From the NCBI GenBank assembly GCA_030442035.1, contig JAUJEA010000001.1, positions 1,147,559-1,211,558 of the forward strand: 64,000 bases of DNA. Direction: 5' to 3'. This document shows, in pieces, positions 26,694 to 35,772 of this stretch; position 1 is the first letter of the stretch; the number at the start of each line of letters is the position of its first letter. The position numbers and the translations under genes are program-made. The notes below the pieces were generated by a model. That model saw only the letters and a list, made by a program, of their open reading frames with translations, did no database searches and was not told the origin of the DNA. Source of the DNA: Splendidivirga corallicola (GTDB lineage Bacteria > Bacteroidota > Bacteroidia > Cytophagales > Cyclobacteriaceae).

Positions 26694-27980
26694 TTATGGA
26701 TCCAGAATTATCTCATCGATATTCTTCCATTTAACATATTCAGGTTCGTTGTTGTTATCTTCGAATATCAGCAGACCATCATTCCGTTCGGAAACATCCT
26801 GAGAATCTCCAAGGATCAATCGGTGGCCATTTTTCAGAATAACAGTGGAATAATTGTAATTTTTAGGTATTATTTTTTTGATATTCCTGAATGGAATTTT
26901 GTATTCCATGCCATTATTCTGACCGTCAAGTATCTCAAACTCCCAGGCTTCATCCAAATCGAAAATAATCAATCCATCCAGCGGTGTGCCGTCTATTACT
27001 TTTACAGTTCCTTTTATTCCTTTAGGAACTTTATATTCGTTATATCCTTTTCCCGATTTTCCATTTTTCGAAAATGTGACCTTTCGAAATTTTGACCAGG
27101 GAACATCAACCCGGCCAACACCATCAATGGTTACAATAATGCCTTTGTTTTCAGCATTAACATCGTTGGATCCGGTTAAATAAAATTCTTTGCCGGAATG
27201 CAACACCATATTCGTACCCTTGCCCATTTTTTGAAGGGATTTTATTTTACCAAAGGGTACTGCCAGTTTGCCCTGCCTGCTATCACCGTCCAATTTATCG
27301 GTGCTAATGCGCTCATCGTGATCCCATTGAATGATTCCGGATAGTGTCTCCTCATTCGTGGTTTCCAAAACTCCCTCAAGGGGTTTACCAAAAGAATCAT
27401 CCAGATCAGAAGGGGCTTCTGAAAATTCTACACGTTTGATACGACTCCATTTGAGTGCTATTTCACCAATTTCAACATCCAATACCTTGATCCTGGCACC
27501 GATATCATTAGAATATCCACGGAGCTTCATCTCTGCTCCGTTTTTCAATTCTATAATCACGTCATCACTATCGATCACGCGTATCGTTTTTAAATCACCA
27601 AACTGACAGGCAAAGATGTGTGATGAACGTCCGGCACTGTATTTATCGTCCCAGATGCTCAAAAACTCCCAATTGAAGTCTAACCAATCTTTGGATTTTT
27701 TGTCCTCTGATTTTTCCTTATATGATTTGAAATTGAAATTTCGTGAGTCTGTTTTAGATGAATTAAAGTGATCACTCCAATATACCTCCTCACTTCCCCA
27801 TCGAATTCTTCCAACGTAAGTCTGATTGGTTATAGTAGTCACTTTTCCATATATGAATCCCTGGTACTCTCCTTGTGCCAGACTACTGTTTGCTGAGCCG
27901 AATGAAAGCAGGGAGGATATCAAAAGTATAAAGCTTAACTTGCCCCTCATCATATTTAACATGTACTGAAGCTTTTCCAT
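26694..27980 (-). CDS. Exported triple-repeat beta protein (paralogue B)
   Basis: A 428-residue exported protein, paralogue of the one at 23238-24485. I start it at the ATG giving MEKLQYMLNMMRGKLSFILL, matching the other copy's MKKVQ start; ATGs at 27951-27953 and 27948-27950 are alternatives, and a longer frame to 28037 is unlikely. The same three units are seen (YGKVTTITNQTYVGRIRWG; EGVLETTNEETLSGIIQWDH; KGTVKVIDGTPLDGLIIFDL), each with LKNG/LHSG and SND or DSQD turns and a closing W-strand. The segment WDHDERISTDKLDGD is identical in both copies. Function unknown; an envelope role is inferred from export and from the neighbouring LytSR pair. Confidence 0.75.
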   Translation of the reverse strand: MEKLQYMLNMMRGKLSFILLISSLLSFGSANSSLAQGEYQGFIYGKVTTITNQTYVGRIRWGSEEVYWSDHFNSSKTDSRNFNFKSYKEKSEDKKSKDWLDFNWEFLSIWDDKYSAGRSSHIFACQFGDLKTIRVIDSDDVIIELKNGAEMKLRGYSNDIGARIKVLDVEIGEIALKWSRIKRVEFSEAPSDLDDSFGKPLEGVLETTNEETLSGIIQWDHDERISTDKLDGDSRQGKLAVPFGKIKSLQKMGKGTNMVLHSGKEFYLTGSNDVNAENKGIIVTIDGVGRVDVPWSKFRKVTFSKNGKSGKGYNEYKVPKGIKGTVKVIDGTPLDGLIIFDLDEAWEFEILDGQNNGMEYKIPFRNIKKIIPKNYNYSTVILKNGHRLILGDSQDVSERNDGLLIFEDNNNEPEYVKWKNIDEIILDP

Positions 27981-28048
27981 ATTACAAATATGTAAGCATA
28001 ATTCATAATTAAGAATGGAATAGTGACATAAGCGCATTTAACAAATCC

Positions 28049-28068
28049 GAAACGGGATATACCGTTTC
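28049..28068 (-). terminator. Short hairpin between TPR gene and paralogue B
   Basis: GAAACGG (28049-28055) pairs with CCGTTTC (28062-28068) around a six-base loop, between the start of paralogue B and the stop of the upstream-facing TPR gene. It may end the TPR transcript. There is no strong T tail. Confidence 0.4.
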
Positions 28069-28099
28069 CGAAACAAGATCATAAGCCATAAATCCGAAT

Positions 28100-29344
28100 C
28101 TATTCCGCTATAAATGCATTGGCCACAAATTGATATACAACCAGCCCATATATATATAAGGTCCCTATGGCACCAGGTTCCTGACTTTGAAAAGTGTTGT
28201 AAATTGCCACACAACCCATAATTAGCAGTAAAGCTGAGTAGGTTATTAAAATAACTCTGGACTTCTGTTTTTTAGGTCGTAACATGCTTGAAAGAGGGAT
28301 CATCATGGAGATACCCAGAATGCCAATGAAGAGTAGATATAAATCAGGAATGAAGATATAAGAGCCAAAACCTAAGAGACCAATGAAGGCAGAAACCGCT
28401 ACCAAGTTTGATGCTATTTTCTCATCCCTTGACAAAGCATACTTACCATAAACATTGAATCTAAGAAATACATTGGCCAGAGGTGAAATGACCCAGGTCG
28501 AAATCGCAAATACCATGTAGGCGTAGATCAAAGGTTTTGCAACCATTCCAACCGTCTGGTTTTGATCCGCCCAACCATTGAGCAAGCGTACACCGAAATA
28601 AAGACCTATGATAATAGCCCATTGGACTTTACTACTGAGATTTGAGATCCAAAAGGTGTATTTCAAAAAAATCCGATAAACCAAGTATCTTGCTTTAAGT
28701 GCTTCCAGTAATCCTTGTTTGGCCCAGGTAAAATTCGGATTGTGTTGAAGTGCTTGTCTAAAGTGCTCTAATGCCTTTTTATGCTCCCCTTTCTCAAGAA
28801 GTCCCCAGCCATAGTTAGTATGTGTTACTTCATTATCGGGATTTTGGTTAAGCGCTTCGGAAATTGTATCGAAGGCTTCTTTCTTTTTATTTAGCTTTAC
28901 CAGTGCTGTTGATCTCGTGTTCAGGCACATCAGGTTCTCCGGATCTATGGCCAGACCCTCATCCGCTTTGGCCAGTGCATTTTTCCAATCTTTTTTGTTT
29001 AAGAAAATGGCAGCCCAGATCCCAAAATAATCTGCTTCATAAGGATAAAATGCAATAGCACTCTTAATGTATTCCTCTGCTTTGGCGAATTCCTCCTGTT
29101 CAAAGAGTACTCGTGAAAAAAGATAAAGTAGTTGTGGGTTGTTTGGCTCCGTGGCAATTGCAGCCTTCATAGCCTCATTTGCTTCGTCAAATTCCTTCTT
29201 TTCGGAAAGACAGATGGCTAAAAGAGAAAGTGCTTCAACATTGTTGGGTTGTTTAGATAGTGTCAGACGCAATGATTTTTCCGCTTCATTAAATCTATTT
29301 CTTTCTATCAGAACCTTGGCTTTTTCCAAATGTGGCTCGGTCAT
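28100..29344 (-). CDS. TPR protein with C-terminal membrane domain
   Basis: A 414-residue protein with six or so tetratricopeptide repeats from residue 1 to about 210 (for example AEKSLRLTLSKQPNNVEALS, ALEHFRQALQHNPNFTWAKQ) followed by a membrane domain of about six hydrophobic segments (WAIIIGLYFGVRLL, LIYAYMVFAISTWVISPLA, LVAVSAFIGLLGFGSYIF, LYLLFIGILGISMMIPLSSM, VILITYSALLLIMGCVAIY). The cytosolic TPR array suggests a scaffold that recruits a partner to the membrane. The TPR-AAA+ ATPase encoded 58 bases upstream on the same strand is the obvious candidate. Confidence 0.75.
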   Translation of the reverse strand: MTEPHLEKAKVLIERNRFNEAEKSLRLTLSKQPNNVEALSLLAICLSEKKEFDEANEAMKAAIATEPNNPQLLYLFSRVLFEQEEFAKAEEYIKSAIAFYPYEADYFGIWAAIFLNKKDWKNALAKADEGLAIDPENLMCLNTRSTALVKLNKKKEAFDTISEALNQNPDNEVTHTNYGWGLLEKGEHKKALEHFRQALQHNPNFTWAKQGLLEALKARYLVYRIFLKYTFWISNLSSKVQWAIIIGLYFGVRLLNGWADQNQTVGMVAKPLIYAYMVFAISTWVISPLANVFLRFNVYGKYALSRDEKIASNLVAVSAFIGLLGFGSYIFIPDLYLLFIGILGISMMIPLSSMLRPKKQKSRVILITYSALLLIMGCVAIYNTFQSQEPGAIGTLYIYGLVVYQFVANAFIAE

Positions 29345-29402
29345 AATTTCTTTATCAGGGTAAGTGTTTGTCTGGATGGGTTTTCTTGCGACTTTGATTT
29401 AA

Positions 29403-30722
29403 TTATTTTTTGATATTGAGATAATCCAGAATATCATCGTAAAGTCCCGAATCGTTAGCATACAATGCATAGTTTCTGGCTGAAGAAAACCATTCTTTGG
29501 TTGAAGGTTTTAATTGCTTTGCGGCTTTGAGCAGATCCTTAGTCTCCATGGGTTCAGGAACACCGGTTTTAAATGAGGCTCTAAGTTTTTCTTCAATGCA
29601 AATATCAACCATAGCGCGAAGGTCAGCACCGGAAAAATTATCTGTTTTTTTTGCAATAGCCTTAAAATCAATATCATTAAGTGGCTTTCCTTTCAATAGG
29701 ATCTCAAGAATATTTATCCGACTGTCAAGATCTGGCGGTTGAACAAAAATTATTCTATCAAATCTTCCAGGTCTTCTGAATGCCGGATCGAGATGCCATG
29801 GTGCGTTCGTGGCCCCCAAGATCAGAACACCCTCATTCGAATATTCAATGCCATCCATTTCCGAAAGGAATTGATTGATCAGTGCTCTACCGGCCGACTG
29901 GCGCATATCGGATCTGCTGGCACCCAGCGCATCAACTTCATCAAAAAACAGAACACATGGGGCATTTCGACGGGCTGATTCAAAAAGTTCATGAAGATTT
30001 TTCTCACTGTTTCCTACCCACATATCCAATATATCATTGATCCCTACGGAAATGAACTTGGCACTGATTTGTCCGGCTGTGGCTTTTGCAAGGTGTGTCT
30101 TACCACAACCGGGAGGTCCATACAATAAAATCCCTCCCCCAACTTTTTTTCCGTAAGCTGCATAAAGCTCAGGATGTTCAAGCGGCTGGATGATTTTTAT
30201 ATTGATCTCTTCCTTCACTCTGTCCATGCCCCCCACATGATCAAAATTTATATCTGGTTTTTCGAAAAGAGAATTATCAAGATCAGCCACAAAATTATTT
30301 TGTTCTACATCACCACCAGCATTGAAATTCCTGAGATTTTTATCTAATTCAGGATCTGTTAAGGTTGGATCAAGTACTAATACTTTCTGATATAGTTCTA
30401 TGGCATCTCTGATCTCATTTTCTTTGTAGAGTAACTGAGCATAGATCAACAAAATATCTGGCGTAGCCTGGTCGGAATTCGTCAGTTCCTCAGCAATGAT
30501 GATCGCAGTGGAATATTTCTTTTGCTCATAATAGGTTTTAAGTAGTCCTCTTTTAGCTTTAATATTGCCAACTTCAATTTCCAGAATCGTCTTAAATTCA
30601 TTCTCTGCTTCAACTAGCTGGTTGGCTTTAAGAAGCATCTCGGCTAAATGCAAGCGTAATAATGTATTGTTCGGTGATAGTCTGAGTGCCTCTTTAAGGT
30701 TCTTTATGTTTTCTTCGTCCAT
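29403..30722 (-). CDS. AAA+ ATPase with N-terminal TPR domain
   Basis: A 439-residue single-ring AAA+ ATPase of the Cdc48/FtsH-like classic clade. Residues 1-125 are TPRs (LRLHLAEMLLKANQLVEAEN, IRDAIELYQKVLVLDP). The ATPase begins with VGGMDRVKEEI near residue 162. Walker A is GPPGCGKTHLAKA near 202, Walker B VLFFDEVDALGAS near 255, and the second region of homology holds LGATNAPWHLDPAFRRPGRFDR near 300 with both arginine fingers. The C-terminal lid contains FSGADLRAMVDICIEE. It has no membrane segment and no protease domain. It is probably a remodelling ATPase whose TPR part engages the adjacent TPR membrane protein. Confidence 0.82.
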   Translation of the reverse strand: MDEENIKNLKEALRLSPNNTLLRLHLAEMLLKANQLVEAENEFKTILEIEVGNIKAKRGLLKTYYEQKKYSTAIIIAEELTNSDQATPDILLIYAQLLYKENEIRDAIELYQKVLVLDPTLTDPELDKNLRNFNAGGDVEQNNFVADLDNSLFEKPDINFDHVGGMDRVKEEINIKIIQPLEHPELYAAYGKKVGGGILLYGPPGCGKTHLAKATAGQISAKFISVGINDILDMWVGNSEKNLHELFESARRNAPCVLFFDEVDALGASRSDMRQSAGRALINQFLSEMDGIEYSNEGVLILGATNAPWHLDPAFRRPGRFDRIIFVQPPDLDSRINILEILLKGKPLNDIDFKAIAKKTDNFSGADLRAMVDICIEEKLRASFKTGVPEPMETKDLLKAAKQLKPSTKEWFSSARNYALYANDSGLYDDILDYLNIKK

Positions 30723-30841
30723 TGAAATCTACCTGTTCGGGATCATTAAATTTTTAGTAAAAATATATATACTCTCGAAAGTGTTCAAAGAATTGATCAA
30801 TATTATCGCAACACATTGATGGGAAATATTACAACGAAAGA

Positions 30842-30942
30842 AGTCGCTCTTGGCAAGATATTACCAGAGAGCGACTCCAATTTTAGATCTTTAGGGGTAA
30901 TCAGATAGAGTGCCTGAACACGGTCAGGCACTTATCTATCTG
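30842..30942 (-). terminator. Two consecutive strong hairpins
   Basis: AGTCGCTCT (30842-30850) pairs with AGAGCGACT (30868-30876). A second, longer stem pairs 30902-30917 with 30924-30942 (GTGCCTGA/TCAGGCAC core, plus CAGATAGA/TCTATCTG flanks). Both lie just downstream of the minus-strand SGNH gene and before the AAA+ gene start region, so they probably end the SGNH transcript; the exact role of two hairpins is unclear. Confidence 0.6.
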
Positions 30943-30974
30943 AGCAAACAAACACTAACACAATAAAACACATT

Positions 30975-32549
30975 TCATTTATTCAGGCTAAATGACAGCC
31001 CTGTTATATCTTTAGTTTTGATGTATATCTTAGCAGTTTCATTTCTTTCCAGTCCAATATTAAGTGAAGGAACCTCGACTGTCTTATCTCCCTCTTTAAC
31101 CATCACTTCCAATGAGCTGATCTGTCTCCAGTTTCGGTTTGCCTTGTTGTCTCCTTTTTGATAGAAGATTTCAATTAACTTACCGCCTGGCTTTTCAATC
31201 TTCAGTTCAAATCCGTCTATCTCAATGTTACGGTCCGCTATTATATCAAAGTGAGTGATGGTCTGATTTTCTTTGGATTCTCCATTGATAGTATTTTCTG
31301 ACCTCTTAGGTTCCTGGTAGATCTTGGCTTCAAGTGTATTTGAAAACCGGTATCCCTCTTGTTTATTAACCCTATTGAATTGTGTACTAAATCCGTCAAT
31401 ACTAATGGCATAAAGACTGGTCCCTGGCTTAACCAAAGTTGGCTTTTTAGGTTCCCATAAATCCTTCTCTTTGGAAGTGGGGTTCACTGAAACCAGATGA
31501 TTATAGTTGAAGCTTGTTGTGTCGTTCTTAGCATTCTTGTCAATTCTTCTGTTGATGAAGGCTCTGATAGCATACTCGCCTTTGCTCAAATTTTCCATGT
31601 TGAATTCAACTGACTTAAATTGACATCCTTCCAGACCGCCATTGATCACTTTTTGAGCATTTAACTTTTCTCCGGTGTGGTTATTTGTCAACTGAAGCGT
31701 GATTGGAATATCTTCATAAATGGTCTCACCGGAATTTGCAATCGTTACCTGGAAGAGTTGGTCTTGATCATTTTGACTTACTTGCTTGGTAGCATTAATA
31801 CCGTAGAGAGAAAGGTCTTTTCCTCCGAAAAACTTTTTCCTTGCACAAAATTGATGCACATTCGCATCGATCAAGCTTTTTAACATCAGCTCCTGGCCAT
31901 TGGCATTAACCATTGTACCATTAGCAGCGGCATAAGCAGGCTTTAATGTTCCTTCCTCCGTAGCCAGATTACTCCAGAAATCGATCATGAAAGGATCAAA
32001 TCTTTGTGATATAAGCTCTTTAATTTCTTCTTGTCTTACAATATTGTTAAGAGAATCAAATGCTCTTGGGTAAGGTGTACTCACCCAAACCGGAATATTA
32101 TTTTTATTGGCAAGGTTGGCTAATAACATAAAGTTCACAATCTGCTCATTTGGTTTAAAACCAGATAGTAGATCATTTGCCTGTAGATTCACCAATATTG
32201 CATCAGGATGGTAGCCAATTGCTTTGGTAATGTTGTTCTCTGCATCGGCGTGAGGCCTTCCGTAAGGTGCCGAATTACCTGAAGCCATCAGATGATATGA
32301 GTTGATCCCTTCTTTGGTAAGGTTGATAACTTCATTATCCTGATTAAATGTCTTAATATAGTCTCTGTATTTTGAAATCCAGATGGCTTCATTTCCAGTA
32401 TTCTCCGTCCCATCTGCTGAGCCTATAACAACAATCTTAACTCTTGCTACCTCTAAGCAAGGCTCATCGTTGGCGTTTGCTTCACCTGACTTGGTAATGG
32501 ACAAAATCGCCATCATCATCAAGAACATTGTTAAACTTAACTTTTTCAT
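30975..32549 (-). CDS. Secreted SGNH-fold protein, probably inactive
   Basis: A 524-residue exported protein: signal peptide (about 25 residues, ending ANAND), an SGNH/GDSL-hydrolase-like domain to about residue 240, a CARDB-like beta domain (about 265-360), and a C-terminal beta domain after 370. The fold is recognisable from VVIGSADG, WISKYRDYIKTF, VINLTKEGINSYHLM, ILVNLQANDLLSGF and IPVWVSTPYPR. However, the nucleophile position reads GSA instead of GSS or GDS, and the Asp-x-x-His block reads NGTMVNANGQ, lacking both Asp and His. It therefore looks like a carbohydrate-binding or structural pseudo-esterase. The upstream neighbour is the divergent ABC-F gene. Confidence 0.75.
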   Translation of the reverse strand: MKKLSLTMFLMMMAILSITKSGEANANDEPCLEVARVKIVVIGSADGTENTGNEAIWISKYRDYIKTFNQDNEVINLTKEGINSYHLMASGNSAPYGRPHADAENNITKAIGYHPDAILVNLQANDLLSGFKPNEQIVNFMLLANLANKNNIPVWVSTPYPRAFDSLNNIVRQEEIKELISQRFDPFMIDFWSNLATEEGTLKPAYAAANGTMVNANGQELMLKSLIDANVHQFCARKKFFGGKDLSLYGINATKQVSQNDQDQLFQVTIANSGETIYEDIPITLQLTNNHTGEKLNAQKVINGGLEGCQFKSVEFNMENLSKGEYAIRAFINRRIDKNAKNDTTSFNYNHLVSVNPTSKEKDLWEPKKPTLVKPGTSLYAISIDGFSTQFNRVNKQEGYRFSNTLEAKIYQEPKRSENTINGESKENQTITHFDIIADRNIEIDGFELKIEKPGGKLIEIFYQKGDNKANRNWRQISSLEVMVKEGDKTVEVPSLNIGLERNETAKIYIKTKDITGLSFSLNK

Positions 32550-32865
32550 AGTGTTATTGTTTTGTGTGTTAGTGTTGTAATTTTCGATACCAATGAGTCA
32601 ATACTATGCCACAATAAATAAACACCACACAATCAATGAGTTAAGCAAAAATCACCATTCTAAAAACGTCCCATAATGGGAAAAAAGAACAGATTTGACA
32701 TATTGGGTTATTGCAGGGCACCAAGAATGGATGATAATCCGGGTTTCCTGAGATTATCCGGAAGCAAGGCTGGTAATTAGTGTTATACAATGTTGTGTTT
32801 AGGTGGTTGATTGATTTTAACCAATAAAAAAACATTGATTAAAGGTCTTTCATTAGATTTGAATC
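32550..32865. other. Divergent intergenic region before ABC-F gene
   Basis: This 316-base gap lies between the divergent SGNH-like gene and the ABC-F gene and must hold both promoters. TAGATTTG at 32854-32861 fits the -7 consensus TAnnTTTG but ends only four bases before the ABC-F ATG. A 64-residue minus-strand frame within it (32641-32835) lacks any sign of being coding. Confidence 0.4.
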
Positions 32866-34752
32866 ATGAACTATTTATCAGTTGAATCCATTACCAAGAG
32901 CTTTAATGAAAAGGTTCTATTCCAAAACATCAGCTTTGGGATCGAGCAGGGACAGAAAACAGCATTGGTAGGAAGTAATGGTACGGGGAAGTCTACACTT
33001 TTTAAGATCCTAGTAGGCTCTGAAAAACCTGATGGTGGAGATATTGTTTTCAGAAACGACATTAAGGTGGCTTTTTTGAATCAAAATCCAACTTTTAATG
33101 AAGAATTAACCATCATGGAAGCCGTCTTTGATGAAGAGAAGCCTATTCTGAAACTCATCAGGGATTATGAATACCATATTTCGATAGTGGATCCAAACAC
33201 CGACCAACAGAAGAAGCTCCAGGAACTTATTGAGTCTATGGATTCTCACAATGCCTGGGATTATGAGAGCAGAATAAAACAAATATTAGGAAAACTTGGA
33301 ATTGACAAGTTTGAACAAAAGGTCTCTTCGCTATCGGGAGGACAAAGAAAAAGACTTGCATTGGCAAAGGTGCTTGTAGAGGAACCTGACTTTTTGTTAT
33401 TGGACGAGCCTACAAACCATCTTGATATTGAAACAATTGAATGGCTTGAAAACTATCTTGCCAATCAAAATATGACATTATTATTGATCACACATGATCG
33501 GTATTTTCTTGAACGAGTCACAAATCACATAATAGAGCTGGAAAAAGGACAGCTATTCCGGTACCAGGGTAATTATGGCTATTACCTGGAGAAAAAAGCA
33601 GATCGGGAGCAAGTAGAAGCAGCTGAAGTCGAAAAAGCAAAAAACCTGATGCGTAAAGAGCTTGATTGGATACGAAGACAACCCAAGGCCCGTGGCACTA
33701 AGGCAAAATATAGAATAGATGCATTCCATGAGCTCAAAGACAAGGCATCCACCGATCTCCGAAAAGATACTTTAACACTGGATGTCCAGACAAAAAGACA
33801 AGGTGGTAAAATTCTTGAATTGGAACATATATCAAAATCCTATGGTGACAAACACCTGGTGAATGATTTTTCATATGTATTTAAGAAAAATGACAGAATA
33901 GGCATCATTGGAAAAAATGGTATTGGAAAAACCACATTCCTAAATATTCTCACAAAACAGCTTCAACCCGATAGCGGGAAGATTTCAGAAGGTGTTACCA
34001 CACTTTTCGGTTATTATACCCAGGAAAAAGTTTCCTTTGACGATACACAGAGAGTAATTGATGTCGTCAAAGAGGTCGCTGAAGTCATTAAGCTGGGTGA
34101 CGGAAGCACCATAAGCGCTTCACAATTTCTGCATCGCTTTTTATTCCCACCTGACATGCAATACAACCCTGTTGGAAAGCTTAGTGGAGGAGAAAAGAGA
34201 AGATTACAATTGCTGAGAGTGCTGATCAAGAATCCTAATTTTCTCATACTGGATGAACCAACGAATGACCTGGATCTTCAAACGCTGAATATACTGGAAG
34301 ATTTCCTTTTCAATTTTAAAGGTTGTTTGATGATCGTCTCTCACGATCGCTATTTTATGGATCGTTTAATAGATCACGCCTTTGTTTTTCAAGGAGATGG
34401 TGTTATAAAAGATTTTCCCGGGAACTATACCGACTACAGGGTCTGGAAACTGGAAGTTGAAAAAGAAGAAAAGATCAGGGAGGTTCCGGAGAAAAATCAA
34501 GAAAAGAAAAAAGAGAAATCTGAAGATGGCAAAAAGAAAAAACTCTCCTTTAAAGAAAGGCGGGAATATGAAGAGCTCGAGAAAGAAATTGAAATGCTTG
34601 AAGCTGAAAAAGAACAAATGCTTCAGGAATTGAACACAGGAGACTTAAATCATGAAGAACTCGCAAAGCTGGGATCCAGGATAGAAGAAACCGATAAAAT
34701 GATCAATGAAAAATCCGACCGTTGGCTGGAACTTGCAGAACTTGCTGATTAA
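32866..34752 (+). CDS. ABC-F family ATPase (Uup-like)
   Basis: A 628-residue soluble protein with two ABC ATPase domains and no membrane segment, as in ABC-F translation factors that act on the ribosome. The first domain has GSNGTGKST near residue 37, LSGGQRKRLALA near 158 and LLDEPTNHLD near 180. The second has GKNGIGKTT near 350, LSGGEKRRLQLL near 440 and LILDEPTNDLD near 463. The linker contains the ABC-F signature region (LDWIRRQPKARGTKAKYRID). The C-terminus from about 545 is a Lys/Glu-rich coiled coil (LSFKERREYEELEKEIEMLE), which is characteristic of Uup. Resistance versus housekeeping function cannot be decided. Confidence 0.9.
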   Translation: MNYLSVESITKSFNEKVLFQNISFGIEQGQKTALVGSNGTGKSTLFKILVGSEKPDGGDIVFRNDIKVAFLNQNPTFNEELTIMEAVFDEEKPILKLIRDYEYHISIVDPNTDQQKKLQELIESMDSHNAWDYESRIKQILGKLGIDKFEQKVSSLSGGQRKRLALAKVLVEEPDFLLLDEPTNHLDIETIEWLENYLANQNMTLLLITHDRYFLERVTNHIIELEKGQLFRYQGNYGYYLEKKADREQVEAAEVEKAKNLMRKELDWIRRQPKARGTKAKYRIDAFHELKDKASTDLRKDTLTLDVQTKRQGGKILELEHISKSYGDKHLVNDFSYVFKKNDRIGIIGKNGIGKTTFLNILTKQLQPDSGKISEGVTTLFGYYTQEKVSFDDTQRVIDVVKEVAEVIKLGDGSTISASQFLHRFLFPPDMQYNPVGKLSGGEKRRLQLLRVLIKNPNFLILDEPTNDLDLQTLNILEDFLFNFKGCLMIVSHDRYFMDRLIDHAFVFQGDGVIKDFPGNYTDYRVWKLEVEKEEKIREVPEKNQEKKKEKSEDGKKKKLSFKERREYEELEKEIEMLEAEKEQMLQELNTGDLNHEELAKLGSRIEETDKMINEKSDRWLELAELAD

Positions 34753-34783
34753 ATCAAAACTGCCGGCTGGATTTAATGATGCT

Positions 34784-35206
34784 TTAAATAGCCTTTGTAT
34801 ACCTGGATTTAATCAGGGTTTTATCTGCCAGCTGGATCAGGGCAACCGCCATCACACCAAAAATAATAGGCCATCTTAATTTCCACAGGCCAGAAAAAAA
34901 GCCAAGCTCCACCTTGATATTCACATCAAAATACCATATAGCTCCCGAAGCAATTAATAAAACACCCAATATGATCAACACAAAGGGTGATATTTCCCGC
35001 CAGGTTGAATTCTTTGAATTGGCTTTAGCCACTACAGTATCTGCAAAATCAGTAGAAAGTGTAAACTCAGGCTCTGCTTCGAGTCCTTTATAGATAAACT
35101 CATATAGGCCTGCCTCTTCCTTTTCCTCTTCACTTAATTTGCTAATAGCCTCAAAATCGCCTTGATCAAGTAACTGTTGAATTCTTTGTTCCTTTTTATC
35201 ATTCAT
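34784..35206 (-). CDS. Membrane protein, probable anti-sigma partner
   Basis: A 140-residue protein with an acidic helical N-terminal half (LLDQGDFEAISKLSEEEKEE) and two membrane segments (ISPFVLIILGVLLIASGAIW; KLRWPIIFGVMAVALIQL). Its start overlaps the stop of the ECF sigma gene in ATGA, so the two are translated together. Position and topology fit an anti-sigma factor or sigma-factor accessory protein, but there is no zinc-finger anti-sigma motif, so this role is inferred from context only. Confidence 0.65.
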   Translation of the reverse strand: MNDKKEQRIQQLLDQGDFEAISKLSEEEKEEAGLYEFIYKGLEAEPEFTLSTDFADTVVAKANSKNSTWREISPFVLIILGVLLIASGAIWYFDVNIKVELGFFSGLWKLRWPIIFGVMAVALIQLADKTLIKSRYTKAI

Positions 35207-35772
35207 AACAACTCCTCTTTCACAAGATATAATTTTAGTTTTTCTTTCAAAAGTTTTCTGGCCCTGAACAAATGGCTCTTAATTGTATTCACGGGTAATT
35301 CCGTCACTTGCTCTATTTCGGGCAATTTCATACCCTCCAAATGAAATAGCGTCACCACCGTTTTATATTGTACTGGCAATTTATCCACCATTTGGACCAT
35401 AAAATCTTTCAAGTCCTTATTGGAAAACAGATTCTCAGGATTTTCATGAACAACAAAATGTGTTCTGCTTTGAAATTCCTCCTGTTCGATATCTCCCTCT
35501 ATTGGGATTTTTTTCTTCTTTAAATAATTAACGCTATGTCTATACGCAATCGTGGCTATCCAGGTCGATAATTTCGATTGAAAATTAAATCCGGATAGCT
35601 TTTGATAGACCTTTAAGAAGACATCCTGACAGAGTTCCTCACGATCTTCCGGGTTATCTACAAGTCTCGATACCATATGAGCAACAAGCCTTTCATTTTG
35701 CTTAATAAGCAATTTAAAAGCCTGCATATCCCCGCTAATAATTTTATCTACAAGCGCTCGATCGGTAATCAT
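35203..35772 (-). CDS. ECF-type RNA polymerase sigma factor
   Basis: A 189-residue sigma-70 factor of the ECF group. I use the ATG at 35770-35772 (MITDRALVDKI); the frame continues five codons upstream only to a TTG. Region 2 is LVAHMVSRLVDNPEDREELCQDVFLKVYQ split around residues 25-55 followed by KLSTWIATIAYRHSVNYL. Region 4 is LPVQYKTVVTLFHLEGMKL, with the helix-turn-helix LPEIEQVTELPVNTIKSHLF near 150. It is cotranscribed with the membrane protein that overlaps its stop, the usual sigma/anti-sigma order. Confidence 0.9.
   Translation of the reverse strand: MITDRALVDKIISGDMQAFKLLIKQNERLVAHMVSRLVDNPEDREELCQDVFLKVYQKLSGFNFQSKLSTWIATIAYRHSVNYLKKKKIPIEGDIEQEEFQSRTHFVVHENPENLFSNKDLKDFMVQMVDKLPVQYKTVVTLFHLEGMKLPEIEQVTELPVNTIKSHLFRARKLLKEKLKLYLVKEELL

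Noticed and set aside
32641-32835. 64-residue minus-strand frame in the region before the ABC-F gene
   Set aside because: No signal, domain or codon pattern supports it, and it occupies a divergent promoter region.
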